The notes under the pieces were generated by a model that saw only the letters and a program-made list of their open reading frames with translations, searched no databases and had not been told where the DNA came from. A stretch of 64,000 nucleotides of DNA, from assembly GCA_025716855.1 (NCBI GenBank), contig JAIXMQ010000037.1:124001-188000 (forward strand), written 5' to 3'. Positions 45,389 to 59,288 of the stretch are shown in pieces. The position numbers were made by a program, and so were the translations under genes. The number at the start of each line of letters is the position of its first letter. The first letter of the stretch is position 1. This DNA comes from Pilaira anomala. Taxonomy: Eukaryota > Mucoromycota > Mucoromycetes > Mucorales > Mucoraceae.

Positions 45389-47304
45389 GTGTGTAATACA
45401 ACGTTGTCTAAAAAAAATATATATATATATTATTATTATTAGATACCGTATATGCAGTTGTTTATTCACTTTTATTATTAAATACGGATTTACATGTAGC
45501 CCAAGGAAGTTATACTCGTATGACACGTCATGCATTTGTAAAAAATACAATGTCAACCATTAAAGACCAACAATTAGAGAATAAACTCAATACTTTGACG
45601 TGGGAATCACAAATTGAGGCTTGCCTAAAGGTAACTAAGCAACATGACTGTAAAACACTTTTTAAAAATTCTAATTATAATTTATTAGGACATGTATATC
45701 TCTGTAAAGAATTATCAAATTTTACAACCATTACAATCTAAAGAACAACAACATGAATTGTTAACTCCTTCTTCTACCCTATCATCAAAACGTATGAGTA
45801 TGATCGGTAATCGACGTATGGTAGATATCAAACGTAGTTTAAACACAATGATACACAAGACAGCCAATCCTCGTGAAAGTATGCTATTTCCAGATGAACC
45901 CTTGGTAAAAACATACATCAATGATAAAATAAGCCTCATATATATATATATAAATATTCATACTTATCTATTATTATAGCCTAGAAAAAGTACGAGTTCA
46001 TCCAATCGAAACCCACATTCTCCTCCTCCTCCACCTAACCGAAACCCACGCCGAGAATCATTTTCTTCTTTCCATTCTGGTAATTCATCCGGTATCATGA
46101 CACCTAAAATATCCAACAGCAGTGGTTTATTATCACCCAATCATAGTCATATCATGAACTTTATGGATACACATGCTGCTGATTTATTCTCAAATCAACC
46201 TCCTTATCTAAAAGAAGGTGTTGTCATGCGTAAACACTTGTTAGAAACTGGAAATCAAAAGGCAAAACATCGTGAATGGCGTGAATGTTTGTTGGTGGTA
46301 GGACAAGGTGAATTGAAAATGTATGGATTACAATCAGATTCAAATGATTCTTCAAATAGTGCTCGAAAGAATTTGATTAGAGCAAGTAGTACCAGTTTTG
46401 CTAATTTGGCGGATTCTTTGATCACAAAGAACTATAGTCCAAGTTTACATTCTTCCTTTCACGAAGCTTCACCCAATAAAGGATGGACTGTAAGTTTTAA
46501 GATTGATATACATAATATAATATTACTCATCATGATTTTAATATGTAGGCTTATTCTCAATTGATTAATTCAATTGAATTAAATCATTCTTTAGCTAATG
46601 CATTGCCTCCTCCTGGATATAACCGTTCAAGACCTTACGTATTCGCAATTCAAGAACACAATGGTGGTGTCTACTTGATCCAAGCTGGTTCACAAGAACA
46701 AATCATGGAATGGGTATCCACTTGTAACTACTGGGCTGCAAGACTTAGTAAAGAACCTTTACAGGGTGGTGTCAGTAACATTGAATACGGTTGGGGAAGT
46801 TGTTTAGATGATGTGATCTTGGACCTGGATGCGGTTGAGAACAATAAGAAGATTACAGGTAAATATTTTCGTGATCCAGATAGTGTGAATTTATCTAGTT
46901 GGTCTCCTCCTGCACCTACCATGGTCTCTAGTGTCTTGGATGAAGTCACTCATTACGATAATTTACAAAAGTATCTTGTCTTGTTAAATCAAGAAATTAA
47001 TGATCATCGTGAAATCAAAAAGAAAATTCTTGTCAAGGTAAATATATATATATATATACTTGATTGTACATTTTTCTTATTTTCTACTTCTTTTCAGTTT
47101 CCTCCAAAGTGTCATAATCATTCAAGAGCTCTTTCGAATTGGGAAGCAAAATCAAAATACATGTTGCATGATATTATCAAGTATCAAAATTACTGTGATG
47201 TACTTGAAAAGAGTATCATAAGACATCGAGAAGAACAAGAAGATCAAGAAGTAACAACGGAAGATACTGATGATGAATCCTATGAGGAAGATGGAGGAAA
47301 ATAA
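43548..47304 (+). CDS. Arf guanine-nucleotide exchange factor with Sec7 and PH domains
   Basis: Nine exons (43548-43910, 43984-45008, 45093-45173, 45237-45352, 45443-45630, 45689-45904, 45980-46489, 46549-47037, 47098-47304) encode 1064 aa. A long disordered N-terminus contains an Asp/Glu-rich run (about residues 255-290) and poly-Ala/Pro segments. The Sec7 domain spans about 445-570 with the catalytic glutamate in LYFRAEAQQIDRILEAFAKR (about E501) and LLLLNTDLHVAQ. A split PH domain lies at about 735-890 (YLKEGVVMRKHLLE to IMEWVSTCNYWAARL). A coiled C-terminus ends in an acidic tail. Order and size fit the fungal Yel1/Syt1/Sec74 and animal EFA6-like group that activates Arf at the plasma membrane. 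Exon 1 ends at a weak donor, AAG|GTTTTT. Confidence 0.9.
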
Positions 47305-47409
47305 TGTATACATTATTTGATCCCTTTTTTTTTAAAAAAAAAAACAAAACAAAATTTATTACAACTTATTTATATAGACCTCTACTAATAACTAATAATT
47401 CTGCATTAT

Positions 47410-47410
47410 A

Positions 47411-47501
<91 letters not shown>

Positions 47502-47535
47502 GCTACTACTGCTACTACTACTACCGCTACTACTA
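47410..47535 (+). repeat. (TAC)n microsatellite
   Basis: About 40 near-perfect TAC units with a few TGC/CGC variants at the right end, starting about 105 bp after the Arf-GEF stop. Any translation (poly-Thr) is incidental. Confidence 0.95.
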
Positions 47536-48333
47536 CTTTACTGCTATAATACCACTACACCTAATAAATTAATTTACTTTTTCATCTTTTTCGTTTATGT
47601 GTAACTGATGATCGGTTTTAATTTACAATATGATTTGTAGGTATAATGGCTCATATATATGTTAATGTAATCTAAGGGCTTTCTGATATCCAACACAATA
47701 TACAGGAGTCTACAACAATTTAACTTTTTTTTTTTTGACAAATACAATTCATTTCGACTATAATATGTTTTTAAGTTTCTTTTTGGTATTTCATCTCATA
47801 TCACATACAATTAATATTACATCATTATGAAGTTTTCGTCTCATTTGCTTGCATAACTATCTTATTTGCTTGCTTCATTGATTACATATTACCCTTATCA
47901 AAAGCTGCCTTGGTCAAATATATACCGAACCTTTTCGATCAGTTAATAGAAATAAGAAACTAGCATTTAAAATCATATTACTCTCAAGTATTTAACGCGT
48001 TGCTAATAAAGTGTAACGTACTTTCATTATGGAGAGGTACCTTCGTCATTTATGTAGCCAATCATGTACACTTGTATTTATATATATACACATTAACTCA
48101 TCGAATTTATTTATTTTTTTATCGTATACACCAATAAAGATCTAAGTAATACCAAGAGTTTAAGAAGCTGATTTCACGAAATAGTGTATTATGGCAAGGG
48201 TAAAATGCATGAATATGTTTTTTTTTCTTACACAAAAATGGCTTTTAAATGTCCCTATAAACACCCCCATATGCTCCCTAAAGTGTAAAATAAAAATAAA
48301 AAAAAAACTTTTTTTTATTTTTCTTTTCCGTTT

Positions 48334-48364
<31 letters not shown>

Positions 48365-48397
48365 TTATTTTTCTTACTTTCATTTCGGTGGCACGTC
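47536..48397. other. Intergenic region and PKA leader
   Basis: No gene seen. A (CT)n run (about 48341-48364) lies in the T-rich leader of the kinase gene. Confidence 0.5.
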
Positions 48398-49856
<1,459 letters not shown>

Positions 49857-51071
49857 AAAAATAAATACGTGATACTTTTTATTCATTTATTACCTTATGA
49901 TCCTTAAACTATTATTTCAAGAAAAATACGCACGGACTTTATAAAATCTATTTTGAGTGAATTTCGCTCAAATGTAATCGGTCAGATTTAATTTAAATAT
50001 AAGTATATCAAGCAAGCTTATTAAAGACGCGGTACTCAGATCAAGTCCAAAAAAAAAAGTCACGTGAAATTGGGAAAGAACCAGTTGTTTCAAGACTTGT
50101 AATATCTTCCTCCGATAACTTCTTTACTAGGAGCAGAAGACTTATAGAGCATTTTCCATTTACAAGGTAATAGTCTCGAAGTCAGTCCCTATCTAAATGA
50201 TCTGTCATATTATTCAAGTAAATAAAAGAAAGTATTCAGATCCTATTCTTATACACTCGACCTTTGATCTTCATCTACAGAAGATGACGGATAACATCAT
50301 AAACTGAAATAACACCCAAATTTATAATCGAAGTGTTTTGTATAGGAGGGTCGATTGCTTTAATACCCTTTTATCTGATCATTTGGTTTATACCATGTAA
50401 TATTTGTTTTCTGACATAAAAACAATTGGTAATTCGCAATTATCGCATTCCTCCCTGGGAAAACCTTGGTATAATATATCATAGCAAATACCCAATCTGG
50501 TATAAATACAACAAACAATTCTGCAATTTTATTAGTCCGGTACCGTACTCTTTTTTCAAAGTTATTCTAATAACATTCTTTCCAGTAGTTGAAATCTCTT
50601 TGTTGAGGGTTATTAGCTGCGATATAATTATTAACAACTTTATGACATATGATTCAGTTTTACTAAATCCAGACCAATATATTTTTATCAGCCCACATCA
50701 AATATTATAATATATTTATATCAATACTTTTTTAAATTCGCATGATCATTGTTCCTATACATCACACAGAACATTTGACGGCTATAATGAACAAACTAAA
50801 AGTGAATAGTATTTACGTAGGTGTAGATAATATCTACTTTTTTTTTGTATGCACATTAGTAATAAATGTTTACATTTAGATGTGTTATATTTCATTTTGC
50901 TTTCACTTTAGTTGTCAGCAGTTTTCGTTTCTATTTGCATAATTTGTGAAACGTAATACTTCAAGGGAACAATCACGTGTTGTATGATAATGGTTATATG
51001 ATTATGGTTATTTTTCTTACGTTTTTTCTCTTCATACATAACGTGTTTTAATACTTTTATTCATTTAATTC
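49857..51071. other. Intergenic region
   Basis: 1.2 kb. On the minus strand 50373-50275 encodes a CBS-domain-like scrap (KGIKAIDPP ... NLGVISVYDVIRHLL, then a stop). Otherwise no gene. An open frame at 50426-50710 lacks coding character. Confidence 0.35.
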
Positions 51072-51587
51072 ATGTCCGAACCAGAAGAAGGGTTATCCCT
51101 TGTTACTTCAGACAATGAATCCGATGAACAATCAAGCTCAATCTCATTTAATCAAACAGATCTTGAACAACATAGCACTTGGCCTTCCTTATCTTCTATC
51201 CTGACATTATTTAGTGCATCCCGAGCGAATCAAGAAACTACAGATTCTGTAAAAGATGACGAAACGATTAGTGAGGAATTAAGTTGGTAAGACAGAAGCG
51301 AAATTCTTTTAAGGCACAACATTGCTAACTTATATTTGTAGCCCTATTTGTCAAGATATTATGAATGAAGTTTTCTCAACCAAATGTGGTCATTCTTTTT
51401 GGTAAATGAATTAGACTAAAATTTTATGTTTGTTTACTGATACTTCTTCAGCCATAAGTGTCTTATGTTACATTTAGAGCATCAACTTGATTGTCCCCTG
51501 TGTCGATCTCGAATAAGAAAATCCGATACACATCCAAATTTTCAATGTAATAATGACAACTATTTGAGAACCACTTTTTTTCTAACT

Positions 51588-51621
<34 letters not shown>

Positions 51622-53718
51622 AAAGTGAATCGACTTGCAGAGTATTGGACAAAAAAATTAAATAGAAATAGTGAAATGCAGACCAAGGATATCATCAAAC
51701 GAATAGAAAAAGATAGAAAATTAGATCACTCAATGATTGCCAAGTCTTTATCAAGCTACATCCCGTATAAAGGTAGAATTGTGCATTACTGCTAAAAAAT
51801 TATTTGGCTATTAACAAAAACAAATGATTTATAGATCTTATGGCAATACTAACATTAGCTGCAAAAGAACGAAATAATAAGGATATGATTGAAACTAAAA
51901 TAATTAAGGATCTCTTGAGTCGTTTCTTAATTAAATTAAAAAAAGAAAATACAAAGGTAAAAAAAAAAAAAAAAAATAGAAGAAAAATTGGATGTATTAC
52001 ATTGATTCTGATTTATGGTCATACATATAGACTGTTAATGAATTATTAATTCAAAATAAGTTCGTAACCAAAGATTTTAAAGAGCTTGGAAACCAAGAAG
52101 AGCAGCAACTTGATTTTTCAGTGAAGCAAAGAAAAAGAAGATATTCGGTAAATATATCCTACTCAACAAAAAGATACATCTACATAAATAAAAATTAACT
52201 TGTTATTAGGAGATACAAGGCTCTGACGAGGAAGGTGAAATAGATGCTGACGATAGTCAACAGAGGTAAAGTTTTATTCAATACGCATTTTTTTTTCTTT
52301 ATTAAACAACGACTTTTTAGTAATATGAGATCATCACAACCTGAAAATGAGGATCCATTAGTCCGAAGATTGGATGAGAAGTTTTATGATTTGAAGGCTC
52401 TTTACTGTAAAACACTAAATAAGGATTACGATACAAACAAAAGTAAATATAAAGTAACCACTTGGATAAACGTAGATAATTTATTATAAACATTCATATA
52501 GGAAAAAAGTTGTTGTCTCAGTTTTCTTCTGTTTTATATGACTTAACAAAGTACAGTCGCTATAGTGTTGTTGATAAGTTCAACTATGCGGACTGTGAAG
52601 AATTGTCAACAATTGTTTCATCTATCGAATTTGATCGCGATCAAGAGTTCTTTGCGGTTGGTGGCGTTACCAAATTAATCAAGCTATACGACTTTAATAT
52701 GATGGGAGATTATAAAAATGGGATTCATTGCCCTGCTCGGGTTATGAGATGTGAACAAAAGATTAGTTGTTTATCCTGGAGTCCTTATATTAAATCACAA
52801 CTTGCCAATTCCGATTATCAAGGATCTATCCAAATTTGGGACGTATCAACCGGACAAAAGACTATGCAACTTGAGGAGCATAAGCGACGAGCATGGAGTG
52901 TTGATATCTCTCATCATAACCCAAACATTCTCGCTTCTGCCAGTGATGACTCTACTGTGAAGGTTTGGTCAACAAGTCAACCAAATTCATTATTTACGCT
53001 AGAGCAAAAAGGAAACGCCTGTTGCGCAAAGTTTGCACCTAACAATAGCCATTATTTAGCTGTTGGTAGTGCAGGTAAAGTATCAACTTTTCTTTTTTTT
53101 TTAAAAAAAAAAGAAGACATTTATTCATTCTTTGTTTATCTAGACCATTTTGTTAGCTGCTACGATCTAAGATTCCCTACAAATCCTATCAAATTATATG
53201 AAGGGCACAGGAAAGCTGTATCATATGTAAAATGGCTGAATGACGATGAGATTATTTCTGCGTAAGCTATTTTCGATCAAATACCTTCGTTACAAAACTT
53301 CTAAACATTTCGATTGTAGTTCTACTGATAGTACACTTAAATTATGGGATCGTGAAACAGAAATATGCAAGCGAACGTTTACTGGTCATTTGAATGAAAA
53401 GAACTTTGTTGGACTATCAATCAATGAGGACTGGATTTCTTGCGGAAGCGAAAACAACACTCTTTATACCTATCATAAAGCTTCTTCAGATCCAGTCACT
53501 CGATTTAAGTTTCCTTCAGCTATTGAGGAATCCGTAAGTGTCTAGATAGGTACCAATCTTTCAATTGTATGTACCAATTCTCTTTTTTTTTTCAATAGGA
53601 ACAAGACGGCGATGAAGACCCACCTGCATTTGTGAGTTCCGTCTGCTGGAAAAGGGGAACAAATAGCGTTCTAGCTGCTAATAGTAAAGGTATTGTTACT
53701 GTTTTAAAAATGAAATAA
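51072..53718 (+). CDS. COP1: COP1-type E3 ubiquitin ligase (RING, coiled coil, WD40)
   Basis: Twelve exons (51072-51286, 51342-51401, 51452-51546, 51626-51772, 51835-51956, 52031-52147, 52210-52265, 52321-52442, 52502-53074, 53144-53261, 53320-53533, 53599-53718) join in frame to 652 aa (Arabidopsis COP1 is about 675). A C3HC4 RING starts at about residue 72 (CPICQDIMNEVFSTKCGHSF, CHKC, CPLC). A helical region follows, then seven WD-type repeats from about 340 (FDRDQEFFAVGGVTKLIKLY, SDYQGSIQIWDVSTGQ, ASASDDSTVKVW, CYDLRFP, EGHRKAVSYVKWL, STDSTLKLWDRET). This order, including the helix LVRRLDEKFYDLKALY before the propeller, is that of COP1/RFWD2 rather than of other RING-WD40 proteins. COP1 acts with DDB1/CUL4 to degrade transcription factors. 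The role in this fungus is unknown. Confidence 0.9.
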
Positions 53719-54430
53719 TAAATTTTACTTGGATCACTGTGGATTATAGAATATACATTAAGATTGTTGCTTCATTTAAATTCGCTAATGGAAAATAATA
53801 AATTATTACTTTATAAAGTTTATATTAAATATAATTGTCTAATTTTTAAATAGTTTTCTAAAAAAAAAATGCTTTAGGTTTAAAATTATGTGGATCTTGA
53901 TTTAATATGTCACAAGAATAAGGGTTTATTTTATTTTAGAGATCTAATGATTTAGTGTTTGATATATGTACTCAAGCTATTGTTGTACTTAATGAGCGGT
54001 TGCAAAAATGTCACCTCTTTTGATCTCCTTAATTGAAGAGACATGCATTTTTCATAATAGCTTTTATACTTATGTTTGTATAATTTAAGACTGTCCCGGC
54101 CCTAATTAACAAACAAATGGGCAAACTAAAAAATTAAAGAAGGAATGATAATTTATAGTTTTAAATAGGGGCATGTTAAATGTTTTTTTCCGTATTTATA
54201 GTAATTTTCTTGATTAATGGGAGAGAGAATAATTTATCGTTTTTTGATTCGAGAGATAAGCAAGACAATCAATTATGCTTTTGAAAAAGAACAAATATGC
54301 TTATAATGGAATATAACAATGCGCAGTTTGTTATTTTTAAAATACATAAATCACAAAAGAAAAGGGAATATAAACTGTTGCTATTTTCAAACAGTTTTTA
54401 TTTTACTTCCTTAACTTTGTTTTTGTTATA
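53719..54430. other. Intergenic region
   Basis: 712 bp with a TATA-like AATATAAA about 60 bp before the chitin deacetylase ATG. No gene. Confidence 0.5.
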
Positions 54431-56123
54431 ATGTTCAAGGGAAAAATGTTACTTGAAAGTTTTATTTTTCTGTTCACTATTGTTTTTCGACAGGTGTATG
54501 CAGCAACTCTTACCAGAGGCGGTTACGCTCCTCAGTTTTCACCCATTTTCCCCAATCTAAAGATCCCCACTGATGTCGTCACTTCCTATAACGCCGGTCC
54601 ATACGATACTACCAGTAAATTATCTTACCAGAGACTAGAAGGTTTTCCTGAGACATGGAAAGCTCCTCCTACTGACTTAGCTGAGGTCAAGGCTGCTTAC
54701 AACTCAATCGACTGGACCAAAGTTCCTAATGCCCCAATAAGAAGGCAAAACCCAGATGGAAGCTGGGTCTCTACTTCTGACGGTGCAAATGATCCATACT
54801 GCTGGTGGTCTTCTTCAAATTGCCTCACTCCTCGTGTATCTTATTTACCTCCTGATTTATACACCTGTCCCAATAAGGGTGACTGGGGTCTTAACCATGA
54901 CGATGGACCATTCAATAGATATACCGATTCCAATGCTGATAAAGAAAATCCTTATGCTGAACCAGCTCTTTATAACTTTTTAGTCACTCATAATGCACAT
55001 ACGTCTCTTTTTGTAAATTTCGGTCTTTTTTTATATATTCAAATATGTATTTGCTAATTAACTAATTTTTCTATTTATACTAGTATATCGGTTCTAATGT
55101 TGTTAATTACCCTGCTGCAGCTAAACGTGGGTTAAACGATGGTCATCATATCTGTGTTCATACCTGGTCTCATCCACCTCTAACCACTCAAACTAACTCT
55201 CAGATTGTTGCAGAACTCTATTGGACTCTTAAAGCTATTAAAGCTGCTACAGGTGTGACATCCAGATGTTTCCGCCCTCCTCAAGGTGATATTGACGACC
55301 GAGTTCGAGCTATAGCCTGGCAAATGGGCCTGAGGAACATTCTCTGGGATGAAGATACCAATGATTGGGCTATGTAAATTGAATATATATTTATTTATAA
55401 GTATTTTAATAATGAATTATAATTTATTAAATGTATTTTTTATTTATTTATTTAAGGCCTGCTCCTGGTGGAGGAACTCTTTCTCCTAAGGTAGTTGATA
55501 AGTTTTTTCAAGAAAAAATTGATAAGTACAAATCCGGTGATGATGTTGCAGGACACGTGGTTCTTCAGCATGAGCTTAATAGTGCTACTGTCAATATGTC
55601 CATGTTTTGGCTTCCAAAAATACAAAACGTTTTCAATGTAATCCCTGCATTGGCTTGTAACGGTGTTACTCAGCCTTATTGGGAAGAAAATTTTATATAT
55701 CCCACTATCAACCCTGAATACCCTCCCGAAACGTTCACTATAACGTCTTCTGCTACTACCACCACTTCTATTTCTACTACTAGTACTCCAAGTAGTACCA
55801 TTAATAGAACTCCCGCTACCACCACTAGCCCTACTACTACCACCAGGCCTTCTACCACCACCACCACCACTACCACTAGATTTACGGCCACCACCACCAT
55901 CACTACTACTAAAGGCACTACTAAGAAGGGCAATTCTATTTCGCCTACAACTACTTATTCTAGAACCAGTACTGTCAAGAACATTCCTACTACAATCGAT
56001 CAATCCACTCCCACCAAAAAAACTACCAAAAAACCCACTCAAACACCTTTCAATGTTTTTCAGGACCTCTCATCCAAGCTTCTATTAAAACGTCCAGTAA
56101 GACGCATGACGGAGCTACGATGA
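54431..56123 (+). CDS. Chitin deacetylase (carbohydrate esterase family 4)
   Basis: Three exons (54431-55012, 55084-55373, 55457-56123) encode 512 aa. A secretion signal (MLLESFIFLFTIVFRQVYA) precedes the NodB domain. Motif 1 is LNHDDGPF (catalytic Asp and metal Asp), motif 2 HTWSHP (both metal His), motif 3 CFRPPQGDIDDR, and motif 5 is the region HVVLQHELN. A Thr/Ser-rich O-glycosylation linker follows. Mucoralean chitin deacetylases turn nascent chitin into chitosan, a main wall polymer of this group. The C-terminal ~22 residues of this frame are basic and unusual. A different frame from 56063 gives a longer tail ending in a hydrophobic stretch, so the 3' end may carry a frameshift. Confidence 0.9.
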
Positions 56124-58950
56124 AACTGCCTATCTCTTGTTTTGCTGATATTAGGGGGAGAAAATATATGGTTTTAGTTTGGCAGGTTATAGTTTTAGTA
56201 ATATGATTGCCTTGCGTATTGTATATGATGGAATTTGTAATAAAATATGTATCATAGTGTCAAAAGTTAATAAAATCCAAAGTATAACTATTCAGATAAT
56301 TATGGCCAGTTATTTCCAAATTATAAAAACATTTTTCTATTCAATATCTCGAAGAGTGGCTAGAATGCCATCAAGGACTCAATAGTAAAGAAAAAAAAAA
56401 GTGATTAAAAACATTTGATTATATGGAGTATAAATTTTTTTTTCTTTTAAATTGAGCACACATACATTAAAACTTATGAACTTTTTTAAACGCTTCATTA
56501 CGTTTTATTACATATCATGGTCATTTAATATCTCACTTCCAAAGATTGAAATTTTAAATGTTTTTTTTCTAAATCATTCTGTAGATATACCGCAAAGTAA
56601 GTAAAAAGATCATCTATTTAGTTATTTCTAGCCTATACTAAAAATGGGTATTTTTTTTCATGCATAAAATATCAATTGGCTTGCGTGATATAATATATGA
56701 GCAAATCAATTCTTCAATTCTTGTCTATTCGAACTTTTCCCTTTTTTTCCCGTTGTTGTTTATTTCCGTCATATGACGTACAATTGACACTCGTGCAAAG
56801 TGATTTATTATTTTAGAGGTGTAGGTACCTTTCGGTCCTCTTCACCCAAGGCAATGCTGCTGTTGCTGCTGCTATTTATAATTCAAGATGAATTATTGGA
56901 TATTGTGATGTGCGACCTTTTTGCTACTTTTTTTTTTAGATAAGGAGATGTGTAACTGAATTGATGAAAAAAAAAAACTCAAGTTCATATTTCTTGACGT
57001 TAGAGGAAAGTACACGGTGTTGGAAATTTTCATCCTTTTAATTAATTCTATTCTGCAGTATTGGAAATTATAATAACTTTGCGAGTAACATGTAGAAAAA
57101 GCGAAGATGTATCCACGGATGAATGATGTAATTGCGCTCAGTTTGAATACCCATGCCGATAAGCCAATCAATTCAAAGCTATCATGTGTATTGTTCAGGA
57201 CATAATTGGGTACGAGAAGTCAACCCACTCTTCTTTCTAATTTGTAATGGAAAATAACAAAATGGGGCTGTATTTAATAATCAGGGATACTACTACACCA
57301 TAAAATAAAGTAGACACACCCAAGTATGCATATCTCTTGCTTCCATTTCCTTACGTAACAAATTTAGGTTAAATATCCGCCTGTTCGTGAGAGAAAACAA
57401 AAGGTATTTTTCAGTATTGTACACGTTGAATTTAAAGATTTCATAAAGAGCTGCCTATCATTAAAGCACTTGAGGCTTTTTTTTTCTCGAAAAAAACTTA
57501 TATAATTCGAATGAATGGATCGGAACCGCTCGACGGAATTATACCAAGCGTAACCATTACACACAAAGTCTTGGGACCACGAATTTTCAAATGTATTTTT
57601 ATATTTCCGCATTTGAAAATATAATATTTTACCCCATGAATTATATATAATTAAAAAAACATATACCCATATTATGTTAAGTTCATTCTTTTGAGACCAT
57701 ATGAAAAAAGAACTTTTTGACTTTTTTGATAGAAGGTTTTTTTTTTTATTATTAATTAGAAACATAATGCATAAAATTGCAGAATTATTAAAAAAAACTG
57801 AAACATAGATTCTTCTACATGTCAAAAAAAAATAACGTTACTCGGTATTTTCTTGGAAAACAATGAAAAAAAGTTATCCGTTTATTTTCATTTTTTCTTT
57901 CGCGACAATAGAACCGATTTTCTTAAACAGAGAACAAAATAATTCGATTCGATTTAATAAAATGGTTTGACGTAAAATACCTCTTAGCCTAACTCTATAA
58001 TATATTTTTTAAAGTATACCAATGAAATACGGTAATTTAGTTTATATTCTGCAAAAGGGAAGTCAGGGTTTTTATTTTTATACCGTTCAATAAAAACGAG
58101 GGGGTAAAAGTGGGACAAAACAGTATTTTATCTCTCGACCAGCCTAAATGTTTACCGTATAAACAATGTTTGTGAAACACGATTGAAAAAAAAAAAAAAT
58201 TAAGGACGGAAGCCAAATCATCCTACTCCATTCGAGTTCCCTTTTTCGAATTCGCTATTCCAATTCGATTGGTCAAAAAGCTGGGGGAAAAAGAGGGAAT
58301 TTATGGTATTTTTAGTTATAAGATTTAACATCTTTTATTTTATTTCTAAAGGGGATCAACAAAAAAATAACTTTAAAATTTTGTTGAAGCCAATTGCTTA
58401 TGGAAAACGTAAAAATTATAAAAAAAAAAAGTATATTTTTTTTTATGCCCTGTCATTTTTTTTTTCTAAAAATCAAAAAAAAAATTAATCAGAGATTTGA
58501 CCCATGGGGGAGACTCCCTGAAAAATGAAACATCGCCTGTTCGTGTGAAAACTTTCGATTCTTGTAAAAGATTTCAAAGTGATAATAACTTTTTTTTTTT
58601 TTCCTATTAGTAAAATAGTGTGAGTTCGTACCTGCTCAGTAATACTGGCACCAATAAAAAATGTAATATTAGTAGACTACTTTGATCACCTAGCAACAAA
58701 TAAAAATTATTAATAATGTAATTGTCAAAGTGTTTCCCCAATTTAATTACTTTATTTGGCAGCTACGAATCATCACACGAAAAAAAAAAAAAGAGATTCT
58801 TAATGAAAATGAAATAAGTTGTAGAAAAAAAAACAATTTTTATCCTTGCTTTTTCAATAAACTTGAATATAGACTCACTTTTTTTTTTATTACCATTGAC
58901 AATTTGTAATGCATAAGACATAAAACGGTAAGCACTGTTTATTTTATTAC

Positions 58951-58981
<31 letters not shown>

Positions 58982-59288
58982 AATACCCTAATTAGAGAGA
59001 GAAGAGAAGAAAAAAAAAACCAACTCAGTTTGAATAAGGATGGTGTGTCACTATAGTGGCGTGACGAAAATAACTTTTTTTTTTTTCTTTTTCCCAGTTT
59101 TGGTTTCACGAGATGATTATTTCCAAATACAGTACGCGGGGTAGTTTGAAGAAAAAGAAAAAAAAAAAGTCAAAATTTTGATCCGAGAAAAGTATATATA
59201 CTGACCGAGTTATCACCCTTTCCCTTTTTTTTTTCTTCATTATCAAATCTTTTAATTTAAACAAAAAAACTTTCTTATATAAAATAAA
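56124..59288. other. Long intergenic region upstream of the hexose transporter
   Basis: 3.2 kb, A/T-rich with many homopolymers. The longest open frames (56893-57171 and 57364-57825, both -) are rich in F/Y/N/I/K as expected for random A/T-rich DNA and have no domain I recognise. It is probably a large promoter region. A short (GCT)n run lies near 56855. Confidence 0.4.
59193..59200 (+). promoter_or_regulatory. TATA box of the hexose transporter
   Basis: TATATATA about 90 bp before the ATG, followed by a C/T-rich leader. Confidence 0.5.

Noticed and set aside
47304..47549. Small poly-threonine protein
   Set aside because: It is only the translation of the TAC microsatellite.
55452..56042. 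196-codon minus-strand frame over the chitin deacetylase
   Set aside because: Gly/Ser/Arg-rich shadow of the ACC-rich linker. The NodB domain on the plus strand is decisive.
57364..57825. 153-codon minus-strand frame as a gene
   Set aside because: Composition is that of random A/T-rich DNA (F, N, I, K, S), with no domain, no leader features and no splice context.
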